From: Vitellaria paradoxa
Taxonomy: Eukaryota; Streptophyta; Magnoliopsida; Ericales; Sapotaceae
Length of the DNA: 64,000 nucleotides
Assembly: GCA_019916065.1 (NCBI GenBank)
Contig: CM034237.1
Coordinates: 25,850,340 to 25,914,339 of the forward strand
Reading direction: 5' to 3'
In this document: in pieces, positions 22,490 to 33,707 of the stretch
Layout: every line of letters begins with the position of its first letter
Position numbering within the stretch: the stretch's first letter is position 1
Made by a program: the position numbers and the translations under genes
Notes under the pieces: generated by a model
Told to the model about the DNA's origin: nothing
Databases searched by the model: none
What the model saw: only the letters and a program-made list of their open reading frames with translations

Positions 22490-24339
22490 GACTATAGTTC
22501 ACCTTAGTGCTTTTTTATGGTTTTTCAAAAGTTTAACTAGACTCTCCTCTTAAACCTTGGTAAATTTGGATGAAATGACCACTAGGTATGACCCTACCTC
22601 TCCTAAATTTGCATACTTAACCTCACAAGGAAGGGGCTTTTCTTAGGCTTAGGAGGTTTTTCTAACGGTGGCTTAGGTTTGACTTGTGAAGATGGTAAGG
22701 CCTCAAAGGGTTGGCTAGACTAGCCTATAGACATAATGGATACATTAGCTAGCCAATTCAAAACTTCTAAAACTTCCTTATCTTCCATCTGATCTCTATA
22801 ATTGCTTGGTTTGCCTAAAGTCAACACCTAGATCTTCTATGAACTCTTTCTCAAAATATTCTTTCGTCATAATCTAAATGAAATCCACCTCTCGTATGTC
22901 CTCATCAATCATTGGCTGCTTAGACACCCTAAACACATTCATCTCAGCTGTCAAGTTACTGAAGGATATCTTCATAAGACCAGTCTTACAATTGATAAGG
23001 GCATTAATAGTTACTATGAAAGGCCCACCAAAGATAACAGGCACTAGAGGGGTAGAACCCTGGATAGGCTAAGTGTCTAAGACAATACAGTCTACAAGAA
23101 GTAAAACTTATCAACTTGTATAAGCACATCTTCCAGAATTCCCCTAAAACCTTTACAGACTGGTCGACTAACTAAAGGGTCACCATAGTTGGTTTAAGCT
23201 CTCCTAATCGTAGTTGCTAATAAACTGTGAAAGGTAATAGGTTAACACTAGCACCTTAGTCAAAAGGGCTTGCTTAACCTTATGCTCTCCTATCATACAA
23301 GAGATGGTTGGGCAAACAAGATAATTATACTTAGGAGGAGTCTTAAACTGCAATATAGCACTAACTTGTTATGTCATAAACGCCTTCTTCCTAACACTCA
23401 ATTTCTCTTTATTGTACACAAATCCTTAAGAAATTTTACATACGATGGCACTTGCTTAATTGCATCCAAAAGAGGAATGTTAACTCTCACTTGCTTGAAA
23501 ATCACATAAATCTCTGAATTCAAAACCTCATTCTTTAACTTTCTTAATCTATTTAGAAAGGTGGTCTAGGTTGGAAATTTCTATCTTGAACTTTCTCATT
23601 TCTTTTCTTATTTTCATTCTTTCTTCCTCAATTTTCTTCTCCTTCTTATTATCTTTTATTTTCTCTCTCATCATCTTTTCTATCTTTTCTTTAACTTCAT
23701 CTTTAATATCTTCCCCTATTGCACCCCCTCCACTACTCTCTGATTTTTCTCTAATCTTCACTACCTCTTCCTCACTCAAACTCAATAATTTACGGTTAAC
23801 TAGTTTCTTTATAATCATACGACTCTTAAGAGTCATAATGGATTGCACCTATTCTTGACTAGAGTTATCACCCGAGGACTCACTCATATGCACTTGACCT
23901 TGAGGGTTCTGGGTAGGTTCAGCCTAGAACCTACCTTTCTCTTGATACTTAGGGCTGAGTGGGTTCGATCAACTAAGTTCTATTGTCTTCTACGACCCTA
24001 TTTGTCGTTCCTGAAACTTGGAGTTCTAGTTTGTTAATTCTATTTGGCCTTATATGAATTGGTGCATGTGCCCTCTAAATGAGACTTCATATAAGACAGT
24101 TGAAAGGATTAGAACACATAACCCCTGAAATTGAGGTTGAGGTGGATTTGGATTATACTACTGGGGGAAAGGTGCAAAAGAAGCATCATTATTCTAAGAA
24201 AAGTTTAGGTGATTCTTAATCCGAGATGGTACTGATTTGGAATAAGAGGTGTGGTCTATGCCTCTCTTTGGTGTGGCTTAGAGCATGTGGATGTTGTGTT
24301 TGGGTTAGAGGTTGCCATACAAAACCACTTTTAAAGTGG
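22490..24339 (-). pseudogene. Element E: old Athila-like gag/protease remnant, left part
   Basis: Minus-strand similarity to the element C and D polyprotein at many points: KPLP...KYANLGE and RWTIVNLHRIS-like text (about 22640-22500), protease-linker text around 23100-22870 parallel to C at 42840-42600, and the conserved segment before protease at about 23470-23240. Many stops and frameshifts. A homopurine, Lys/Glu-rich stretch lies at 23850-23550. Reverse transcriptase and integrase are absent: the remnant ends against CACTA TNP2 at about 22480. Its gag continues right of element B. Confidence 0.75.
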
Positions 24340-26074
24340 TGACCGCTCGTAAAATAGTGCAGTGCTAATTAACCCCCAAGTGCAAGGGTGTGCGGTGTAG
24401 TTTTAATCTCGGTGAGTCCGAGGTCGAATCCACAGGGAGCCTATAAGTTTCAGTTCTAAGTTCAAATATGAATTGTAGGATTGAATTAGAATTAAAGTTG
24501 CAATTAACTTAAATTGGATTTGATAGAGTTGAAATTTGAGAAATTAAACTAAAAACAAAGTAATACTAATTAAAGGAATGTTTCAACTTAAATAAAATTC
24601 GAACTAATTTAAATAACTCAGCAAATTAAAATTACTAAACTTAAATTTAAGAATAACCTAATCTAATTGCAAACAAGATTTATAAGAAATTTAAAACAGT
24701 GATTTTATCAAATTGAAATTCTAATAGAAAAGGGTTCTTGATTCAACCTTCACAATTCCAAGTAATCTGTTATTTCACCAAGGGATGATTTAAATACAAT
24801 CCATAGTTCACGTCAAAGGATCTATGGATTGGGAAAGATTTTCAATACATTCCAAATTCCTCGATACACAGTTTTAAACTCACGTTTCATTATGGAAAAT
24901 AAAACTGGAAATATTTTATGATAAAAACATTCGAGTTCAAATCTGATTTAGGAGTGAATAGATTCCAAAATTTCTCGATACACAGTTTTAAACTCACGTT
25001 TCATTATGGAAAATAAAACTGGAAATATTTTATGATAAAAACATTCGAGTTAAAAAGTTTTCTAAACAAACAAATCAGATTTGAAAATTGTAGATCACTT
25101 CACATAGGTTTTCAAAACCCATGCGAAGGATCTACGTTCATCCCTCAACTTATAACGAATCACCCTTCATTGATTCAGTGAATCAAGAACTAGGGTTTCT
25201 ACTCTAGCATGATTTTAAACGAAACGAAAGCAATAAACGAAGGCATAAACATTAGATCTACCACTAGAAAATAATAAATCATATATTAAATTAACGAAAC
25301 GAAAGTCAACTTACACGGCAAGCAACTCTGAAACTACGTAATGAAAGAGCAGTGCAGCGAAGAATAACCAAACATCGAACAACTCCATAAACAAGACAAG
25401 TAATTGAAAACTCTCTAAAAAAGCTATTCTAAAACTCTCAAAGTATCTGAAAATATGAAAAAAAGGTTCCTAAAGTATGTAGAACTAACAACTAGGGCTC
25501 CCTTGGGTCGGCCATGTAGCAGATGTTATAAAGAAGTTGTAAAGAAAACCCTAAAAGACGGAGTGAAGCCGCGCGCGCATAACACACTGTGGTCCGGACC
25601 GTTTGGCAGGTGGTCCGGACCACAGAAACTTTGTTCTTCAAGTTCTGCTTCTCGTTTGCTGCTTCTGACAGCTTTCTGTCCTCAACTTCCACTGCGATTT
25701 TGACCTCGCAAACGATCGATTCAGGCTTCGGCTAAAGCACGAAAGTTGTAGCCCTTTGAGTCTTCTTTCCAACCCAAAAAGAATCAGGTCAATCCGAGTT
25801 GTGAGTGAAAAGTTATGGTCTAAATACTGACAAGGTGTCGAGCTGGAACTTCAGCTGCACACCACTTCAACTATCTTGAACTTTGGACCATTTTTTCCTC
25901 CTCGGAAGCCACTTTCAACACTGCTAATCTCACGTATTTTCCCCTTTTACCTGCAATTAAGAGAATAAACACTATAAATAATAAAATAACGATAAAACTT
26001 TGAAATTAACTACTTAAATGCATCAATGAGTATCAAAATGTGGAGTTTGTAATTACACTTTTCAAGTGTAATCA
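24340..26074 (-). repeat. Element B 3' LTR
   Basis: 1,735 bp. Contains a roughly 88-bp internal direct repeat (24850-24937 and 24963-25051), a hairpin at 24408-24422, and the palindrome pair GGTCCGGACC at 25591-25600 and 25612-25621 upstream (minus sense) of TTTATAA at 25526-25532. Confidence 0.92.
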
Positions 26075-26111
26075 CACCCCCCAACTTGAACGTTGCTAGT
26101 CTCTAGCAATG
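26075..26111 (-). promoter_or_regulatory. Element B polypurine tract and hairpin
   Basis: Minus sense: CATTGCTAG-AGA-CTAGCAACG (one A/C mismatch near the stem base; 26111-26091), then GTTGGGGGGTG (26085-26075) at the LTR edge. Confidence 0.78.
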
Positions 26112-27048
26112 CCCTTTATTAAAATGAAATGCAACTACCATCCTATTTCTCTTTCGTTGGAAACACGGCTACACTTAGCTACGTGCAGCAAGCCCTTTAA
26201 ACCCCTAGGTTCCCCCTAATGGACGAGTAAGGTCTCGTGAGGGTTTGCAGTGAATTTACCCACAAAATTCTATGGTATGGTCTCAAAGTGTTAAAAAAAA
26301 TGATTAAGATCAACAATGAATCAAGTTCAAGCCTAACAAGTCACAAAACCCAAATATCATGTGTAATTCCCAAGTGCTAAGCATTAATGCATGGACTATC
26401 AAAGTAGAAAGAGCATGTGTGCAAAATTGTTTCATTCATTCAACAAGGTTGCAAGAGCATAAATGGAGCTAGGTTTTGACTTCAAATGCTCACAAGGTAC
26501 CACTCATAGAAAAGGAATTCACTCATCAAGGGTTCACAACACACCTATTAGCATATGATGCTGACCTAGTTGCACATAACCCCACAAATAATTGAGTGAA
26601 CTGAAATGAAATTCAAAGTGGACAGCTCATAACTATGTTCCAATGCATATGTAAGAGATCACACCACACAACCTACATAAGACCACTACATGCAAAATAT
26701 AAGAGTTGCTTGCTTAGAATCCACTAGGTCTTTGTTTTGGTTGTAACTTGGCCAGGGGTAATGGTTAACAATGGAGGATATGGAAATCAAAGCACATGTC
26801 TTGGGATAAAGATGCTCAAGTGCGCACAAGTCCCAAACTACCCATTCCTTTCCAAACCCAACAAGAACTACAACAAGAAGCTTATTCACAAACTATAAAC
26901 GACTCATGGGACATTCTCAATAATCACAATCCAATGCACACGTCCCAGAATTACACGAACAAAAAGAATGGCAATCCTTTTTTTTTTTCTTTCTTTTTTT
27001 TTTCTTTTTCTTTTTTTTTTTCTTTCTTTTTTTCTTTTTTTTGCTTTT

Positions 27049-27080
<32 letters not shown>

Positions 27081-28460
27081 TCTTTTTTTTTTCTTTCTTT
27101 TTTTGAAATAATGAAAATACATCAGCTAGATTCTCCACCCAATATTTCCTCTCAATATGCTCTTAAAAATTTTCCATTCCCAACCCCCATTCACATCATT
27201 GACATTAAGGCGCTTTCACAATCCCAAGACATGTAGGGTAAGGCTAAAAGTGTGTGAATAAGGGCTAAGGGATAATATATGAGGTGAGAACCAAGAAAAA
27301 TATATATATAATATGTCACACACTTTATTTAAAAGGCTTCAAGTTGGTTCCTAGGATAATTCATAACCAAGAAAGGATAAAGAGGCCCAACAATAGCAAA
27401 GATGGCCTAGCATCATGTTCAAAGCTTGCAACAACTCATAATATGCCAAGTGAAACTAATGCAAGTGTGTGTGATGCAATTGGTGCATTGGAAACCAAAG
27501 TGAAGAATAAAAGAGCTGTGATTATGTGCAACCCCTCAAGAAAAGAATAATAGGCTCAAAAGCTCACCATTAAGGGGTATAAGTCTCTACCTAGTCCAAG
27601 AATGCTCAATTAACCAATGTTAAAGAAAATCAACTCCTAAGCACATAAACTCTTCTATTGATAGTCAAAGATGCACAAGGTCATTATACAATCAACTTGA
27701 ACTAAGTTTCCTATTAAAGCTTGAACAAAACTCATTCATCACTTTCTCACTTAATTCCACAATCGACCAAACCAGAAAGAAAGGATGACATGTAGGTACA
27801 AATGTGCTAAATTCATGTATTTATGCTTAAAGATGCTCAAAAAATTTTAAATTTTTACAATTTTGGCACAAAAGGTCATCATGCGAACCCTACCCCCCAA
27901 CTTAAAATTCACATTGTCCTCAATGTGAGAACCATGATGCATATGTGGGTCTGTAGTGTGCAATAATGAGCATGATGATGAGCATGAAACAATAACAACA
28001 AAGGCACAAATAAGAACAAAGCACAAATTAAACCAAGCATGCACCCATTATTCAAGCCACTTAAGGCATCACCCAATACATCCCCTCAACTTAGATTCTA
28101 CAGCACTCCCAACAAGAACAATTATATATGTGAAGTACCAATTAGAAGTGCAAAACTAAATAAAAGGGAGAGGAAGGATATTACCTCAAGAGCTTCCTTA
28201 TTTGAAGAAAAGAAAAGAACTTGAGCAGTTTATTCCTTTGAATTAAATTGTACTAAAAGAAAAAAAATAAAACTTCTACGAGATAAAATGTTAGAATAAA
28301 CAAATAAAAGTAAACTAAAAGAAAATTAAAATTTAATCTAGGCAGAAAGAAAACTAAAATAAATAAATAAGTAAATAAAATGTAATCTACTAATATACAA
28401 GGGTTAATGCCAAAACATACTATCCAACTCCTAATCTCTCCCAAGCCTTACCAAATGGCT
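26075..28460 (-). other. Element B 3' noncoding domain
   Basis: Colinear with the 3' domains of A and D. It holds a plus-strand T/C tract of about 120 bp (26978-27104), a G-run (27891-27902) with a perfect 7-bp hairpin CACATTG-TCCT-CAATGTG (27910-27927), a further weak G-run (28081-28090), and a donor-like TTGAG|GTAATA at about 28184. Lys-rich frames across the T/C tract are low-complexity artefacts. Confidence 0.7.
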
Positions 28461-29559
28461 TTAGGAATGAAATATTCTCCTTGGGCCAAGAGGTACTGAA
28501 AATGAGTGTGCTCCTAGTGCAGAAAACACTAGAAAATGCATGGCCTTGTGGGAATCCTTGAATCCCAAATATGACCCAAATTTATTTGCATATGTGAACA
28601 TGGAATGTAGTTGTGGGTTTTCTAGTATCCCCTCGACACCTAAAAAGTCAATGCAAACTATTTTTTTGGTCTCCACCACTTCCCTAAATGTGTGGTCAGT
28701 CTTAGTCAAAACATGTTCAGTTCCCTCAGTAAGATTCCTAGTTGGGGGCGACAGCAAAAGATGAGAGTTGTGCACCACTCTCACTCTTAGGCTTGTCTAT
28801 CGAACTCTCAAAGGATGATAAAGAAAATTCACTCTCATAGAGTCCTGCGTAATTGAAGTAGGAACCCAACCATAATTAGAATCATACTTCCACTCAAATA
28901 TAGGGGTCTCAACAGGTAAGTCATCAAGTGTACTAGCCCCAACAGGAAAAGATATATCAGAAGTGGTCTCAGTGAGTGGTATAGTGGCACATGATGAAAC
29001 TAAAGTGACTGGCTTAACAGTGTGTTCCTCTGAAACCTCTGGCATTAAAGCTCTTAGAATAAGTCTTAGGACTTTCCAAGGTCATCTGAGTTGTTAGGGT
29101 GGGATGAGCTTCAAGCTCTGTGGTGGTGTTGGTTGGCATGTCCTCTAGACTCTCAACAGATGAAGTCTCGTGCACGTTAGAGTTTGGTGGGAACAAGTCA
29201 AAGGGCTCATTCCCTTCATTATCGCAACCATTATCAGAATAGTCGCTCCACTCAAAGTCTAGGGTTTTTGAATTAGAATTTTCTCGTGCAAGTAACAAAA
29301 AAGACCTAGATTCAGCTATTTCAGCTTCAGTGCGTGGACGAATATAAGGACATGCTGTGGACTCGAACAATGTATCATCTAATGTAGAGTCAATATGTGT
29401 GGAAGTCTCATGTGCACTAGAATCTACTTTTAAGTTAACTTCTTCCCTATGTTGAGTTTGCTTGCAGAGTGACTCAACTTGTGTATTGCTAGATTCAGTA
29501 AGCCAATGATCTAGGGGTTCCTCAGACTGGCCCTCGGTAGTAGAGTGGAGTTGGGACAA
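28461..29559 (-). pseudogene. Element B gag-like gene, unrecognised C-terminal part in frameshifted pieces
   Basis: Three open stretches in succession: 29559-29014 (acidic, Ser/Thr/Glu-rich), 29045-28797 and 28784-28461. The last contains CIDFLGVEGILENPQ and, in a shifted frame past 28480, NISFLKPFGKAWERLG, corresponding to element A's DFLGVER and ENIYFLNHLW segments. One-base indels probably separate the pieces. I do not recognise this domain; it is not protease, reverse transcriptase, integrase or the ORF3 domain of elements C and D. Confidence 0.65.
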
Positions 29560-29598
29560 GCAATATCCAAGTAATCAGGTCCCACACCTACTCCATTT

Positions 29599-30306
29599 CT
29601 AAGGATTGAACATGAGAATCAAGTGAAGTAGGAGGATGTGGGAAAGAATCCGTGTGGCTTTCAAGTGACTGAGGTTCAAAACTAGGTTCAAGTTTTCTTG
29701 TGGCTTGGTGTGTTCATAGAAAAATTCAAAAAATGACCATGCCTCTTCTGGGGTAAGGTCAAGAAATTCCTTACCCAAACTTTTATCAAATGCTTGGTGT
29801 AACTCACAAGGTAGAGCATTGTAGAATATGCCTAGAATGTACCACAGTTCTAGTCCATGATTTGGGAAAGTTTCTAAAAGGTTTTTAAATCTCTCCCAGC
29901 ATTTATAAAATACTTCACCCTTCTTGAAACAAAAACTTCTAATTTGAAAGCGGAAAGTGAAGTTTTGAAAATTGGGGAGAAACTTTGCAATAAAATCATT
30001 TTGTAACTCTTCCCAAATATTAATGGACCAAGTAGCGGCACGACACCAATCATCAGCTACTCCACATAATGATAACGGGAAAAAATTATACTTAAATGTG
30101 TTATCTATGTAACCACTCGTGCAATAGAAACAAACTGACTCAAAACGTTCTAAATGAACTCTAGGGTCCTCATGTTGAAGTCCATAAAATTTAGGTAACA
30201 TGGAAAAAGTTTCTAGGCAAAATTCAATTCCATAAATGCTGCCTAAATAACTCATGAGTGCATGAATGGTGTCTGGTGAACCAGAATTATAAGGAAAATA
30301 ATCCAT
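29599..30306 (-). CDS. Element B Gag-like protein, N-terminal part
   Basis: 235 codons starting MDYFPYNSGS, 88 bp inside the primer site. Ty3/gypsy Gag core: LPKFYGLQHEDPRVHLERF (residues about 37-55), FFPLSLCGVADDW, FIAKFLPNFQNF, CFKKGEVFYKCWERFKNLL and GIFYNALP, then SFFEFFYEHTKPQ. It should form the capsid-like core of the particle. The frame breaks near residue 210, where related sequence continues in another frame to about 29560. No zinc knuckle was seen. Similar to the element A gag-like gene. Confidence 0.85.
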   Translation of the reverse strand: MDYFPYNSGSPDTIHALMSYLGSIYGIEFCLETFSMLPKFYGLQHEDPRVHLERFESVCFYCTSGYIDNTFKYNFFPLSLCGVADDWCRAATWSINIWEELQNDFIAKFLPNFQNFTFRFQIRSFCFKKGEVFYKCWERFKNLLETFPNHGLELWYILGIFYNALPCELHQAFDKSLGKEFLDLTPEEAWSFFEFFYEHTKPQENLNLVLNLSHLKATRILSHILLLHLILMFNP

Positions 30307-30393
30307 GTTAAAAATTTTATTTTATTTATTTATTTTTTTTTAGAAAAAGAAATTAACTTAAAAATGAAAACAACCTAAAAACTAAAATTTGGC

Positions 30394-30411
30394 TCCCCGG
30401 CAACGGCGCCA
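30394..30411 (-). other. Element B primer-binding site (tRNA-Asp)
   Basis: Minus strand TGGCGCCGTTGCCGGGGA, complementary to the 3' end of plant tRNA-Asp including CCA. Six bases separate it from the LTR end. Confidence 0.92.
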
Positions 30412-30417
30412 AAAACT

Positions 30418-32156
30418 TGACCGCTTAGTAAATAGTGCAGTGCTAATTAACCCCCAAGTGCAAGGGTGTGCGGTGTAGTTTTAATCTCGGTGAGTCCGAG
30501 GTCGAATCCACAGGGAAGCCTATAGTTTCAGTTTCTAAGTTCAAATATGAATTGTAGGATTGAATTAGAATTAAAGTTGCAATTAACTTAAATTGGATTT
30601 GATAGAGTTGAAATTTGAGAAATTAAACTAAAAACAAAGTAATTACTAATTAAAGGAATGTTTCAACTTAAATAAAATTCGAACTAATTTAAATAACTCA
30701 GCAAATTAAAATTACTAAACTTAAATTTAAAGAATAACCTAATCTAATTGCAAACAAGATTTATAAGAAATTTAAAACAGTGATTTTATCAAATTGAAAT
30801 TCTAATAGAAAAGGGTTCTTGATTCAACCTTCACAATTCCAAGTAATCTGTTATTTCACCAAGGGATGATTTTAAATACAATCCATAGTTCACGTCAAAG
30901 GATCTATGGATTGGGAAAGATTTTCAATACATTCCAAAATTCCTCGATACACAGTTTTAAACTCACGTTTCATTATGGAAAATAAAACTGGAAATATTTT
31001 ATGATAAAAACATTCGAGTTCAAATCTGATTTAGGAGTGAATAGATTCCAAAATTTCTCGATACACAGTTTTAAACTCACGTTTCATTATGGAAAATAAA
31101 ACTGGAAATATTTTATGATAAAAACATTCGAGTTAAAAAGTTTTCTAAACAAACAAATCAGATTTGAAAATTGTAGATCACTTCACATAGGTTTTCAAAA
31201 CCCATGCGAAGGATCTACGTTCATCCCTCAACTTATAACGAATCACCCTTCATTGATTCAGTGAATCAAGAACTAGGGTTTCTACTCTAGCATGATTTTA
31301 AACGAAACGAAAGCAATAAACGAAGGCATAAACATTAGATCTACCACTAGAAAATAATAAATCATATATTAAATTAACGAAACGAAAGTCAACTTACACG
31401 GCAAGCAACTCTGAAACTACGTAATGAAAGAGCAGTGCAGCGAAGAATAACCAAACATCGAACAACTCCATAAACAAGACAAGTAATTGAAAACTCTCTA
31501 AAAAAGCTATTCTAAAACTCTCAAAGTATCTGAAAATATGAAAAAAAGGTTCCTAAAGTATGTAGAACTAAAAACTAGGGCTCCTTGGGTCGGCCATGTA
31601 GCAGATGTTATAAAGAAGTTGTAAAGAAAACCCTAAAAGACGGAGTGAAGCCGCGCGCGCATAACACACTGTGGTCCGGACCGTTTGGCAGGTGGTCCGG
31701 ACCACAGAAACTTTGTTCTTCAAGTTCTGCTTCTCGTTTGCTGCTTCTGACAGCTTTCTGTCCTCAACTTCCACTGCGATTTTGACCTCGCAAACGATCG
31801 ATTCAGGCTTCGGCTAAAGCACGAAAGTTGTAGCCCTTTGAGTCTTCTTTCCAACCCAAAAAGAATCAGGTCAATCCGAGTTGTGAGTGAAAAGTTATGG
31901 TCTAAATACTGACAAGGTGTCGAGCTGGAACTTCAGCTGCACACCACTTCAACTATCTTGAACTTTGGACCATTTTTTTCCTCCTCGGAAGCCACTTTCA
32001 ACACTGCTAATCTCACGTATTTTCCCCTTTTACCTGTAATTAAGAGAATAAACACTATAAATAATAAAATAACGATAAAACTTTGAAATTAACTACTTAA
32101 ATGCATCAATGAGTATCAAAATGTGGAGTTTGTAATTACACTTTTCAAGTGTAATC
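30418..32156 (-). repeat. Element B 5' LTR
   Basis: 1,739 bp partner of 24340-26074. The palindrome pair is at 31673-31682 and 31694-31703, the hairpin at 30486-30500, and the internal direct repeat is also present. As the minus-strand 5' LTR it should hold the active promoter. Confidence 0.92.
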
Positions 32157-33160
32157 AGTGGGTAAAGTAGGACATTCATTTATGCTATGACCCACTATCT
32201 CACAAACTACACACCTAGGTTCTTTATCACTTACCATATTGACCTTCTTAAGCTCTATAGACTCTACCTTCTTAGTCAACAAATCCAACCAGAACTTAAA
32301 TCATCAAACTCACTAAGACGCAACTTGCCACTAGGTTGGGGTGGGACTCCCTAAACTTTAACTGTGAAGGTGGTTCTATTTCCTATTTTCTAGTGTTCTT
32401 AGCCAATTCATCATAAAACAAAAATACATCCTCGGGAGTTTTATCAAGAAATTGACCACCACTCATGGTCGAAAAAAGTGGTTTGAATTCTGCTGGCAAT
32501 GAATCATAGAAAAACTACACACCCTCCAAACCGATGTAGACATGCATTCAACAACTCTTTAAACCTCTCCAATGCTTGACAAAAGGACTCATTTGGTTTA
32601 CAAGAAAAGTTCATGATTTTCTTTTGCATCATCATGGTTCTATGTGCTGAAAAATATTTTTTCAAAAGCTTAGCATCCATTGCTATCCATGTACTAATGG
32701 AGTGAGGTTAGTTTAGCGACCTTTTGGCCTTGGCCTTGTGTTTCAATGAAAATGGAACAACCGTAACCCAACGGTGTCTGTATTTGTGTTCTGATCCATG
32801 CATGTACTACAAACATCAAAGTCCTTTATATAAGCATATGGATTTTCAGAATCCATCCATAAAATGTGGGTAACAATTGGATAATGCCTGGTTTGAAATT
32901 GAAATTTCTTTGATTCAAAGGCAATATAATGTATGAAGGTGTAGTTTGACGAATTGGATGCAAAACTGTCTCAAAGGTTTAACCTCTATAGGCATAATAA
33001 TGTCTGGGTCCTCATGGACACCGCAACCACCTCCTTCTTCTATATCGTTCATGAAAGGCAACAAATCAATAGACAGAGAACTATATGATGAGGGTGGTTG
33101 TGGTTTAGATGATGAAGTCATAGAAAATTCCATGTATGATTCTTCAGGATAAGTCACTCG
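32157..33160 (-). pseudogene. Element E: old Athila-like gag remnant, right part
   Basis: Continuation of E. The minus strand shows a decayed CCHC-type region near 32220-32180 and Gag core text matching element C: KKYFSAHRTMMMQKKIMNF and CKPNESFCQALERFKELL (about 32690-32560), PFSLKHKAKA (about 32750) and the N-terminal part to about 33157. Many stops. The 5' LTR of E is not recognisable. Confidence 0.75.
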
Positions 33161-33339
33161 AGAGACATGATTAATTTATATGATTCTACCAGATCAAAGA
33201 TGCATACACTGAATAGAAATTTGATCAAGTAGCACTCAAACTTCAAACACCAATTATTCAACTCAAAATTATTCAAAATTGAAAAGATGTAATGAAATTA
33301 CCTAAATAATTGTGTAATACATCATTGGAGATGGAGGTG
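33161..33339. other. Unassigned AT-rich DNA between element E and the LTR remnant
   Basis: No reading frame or repeat recognised; possibly the leader of element E. Confidence 0.4.
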
Positions 33340-33707
33340 ATTTGGGATTTTCATCAAAGGTTCCCCAAGGTTTGTGTCATTGTCACACTTCAAAGTTCCT
33401 TGGCAAATGGCAGCAAAGGTGCTTGTATTTGTTTCAATGAGTACTGATTGCACGCATCATTGTCATGTCTTAGTTTCATTTCACACTCTTCTTATGAACA
33501 TTTTATCAACTAGAATTCATTTCTTATCTTGTTTGATTATTTCTATGGTCTTTGTGTGTTTTGTAGGGAAATGGCGGAATGCAGCTAAAGGAAGCCAAGT
33601 TACGAGCTGAAAGTTGCAATCCAGGCCGGATCAAGTTACCTTGTGTGCACACAGCTTGGGCACATAAGATCTTGGGTGCCCGACTGTGTCACCACTTGGT
33701 CGCTAGA
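33340..33707 (+). repeat. Old plus-strand LTR-like remnant, left part
   Basis: Joins 47169 across element C. It contains TGGGC(A/G)C- and TTGGGTGCCC-type boxes near 33656-33682, like the U3 region of element D but in the opposite orientation. The outer boundary is not clear. Confidence 0.4.

Larger units (their letters stand above)
24340..32156 (-). mobile_element. Element B: gag-only non-autonomous Ty3/gypsy (Athila/Tat-like) retrotransposon
   Basis: 7,817 bp on the minus strand, inserted in element E. LTRs 24340-26074 and 30418-32156 are nearly identical, differing mostly by one-base homopolymer indels and a few substitutions. The left flank is AGTGG; the right flank is GTGGG after an A that could belong to either LTR or target, so a 5-bp AGTGG duplication is likely. 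The interior (4.34 kb) holds a gag-like gene and a 3' noncoding domain but no pol. It is a recent insertion. Confidence 0.88.

Noticed and set aside
23549..23858. Lys/Glu-rich minus frame and hydrophobic plus frame near 23700
   Set aside because: Homopurine-type stretch within the decayed element E polyprotein linker; not an independent membrane protein.
25455..25703. Plus-strand frame in element B LTRs
   Set aside because: Lies across the TATA motif and palindrome pair in antisense; duplicated only because LTRs are duplicated.
26796..27236. Phe/Ser-rich and Lys-rich frames across the T/C tract of element B
   Set aside because: Low-complexity translations of a homopyrimidine/homopurine run.
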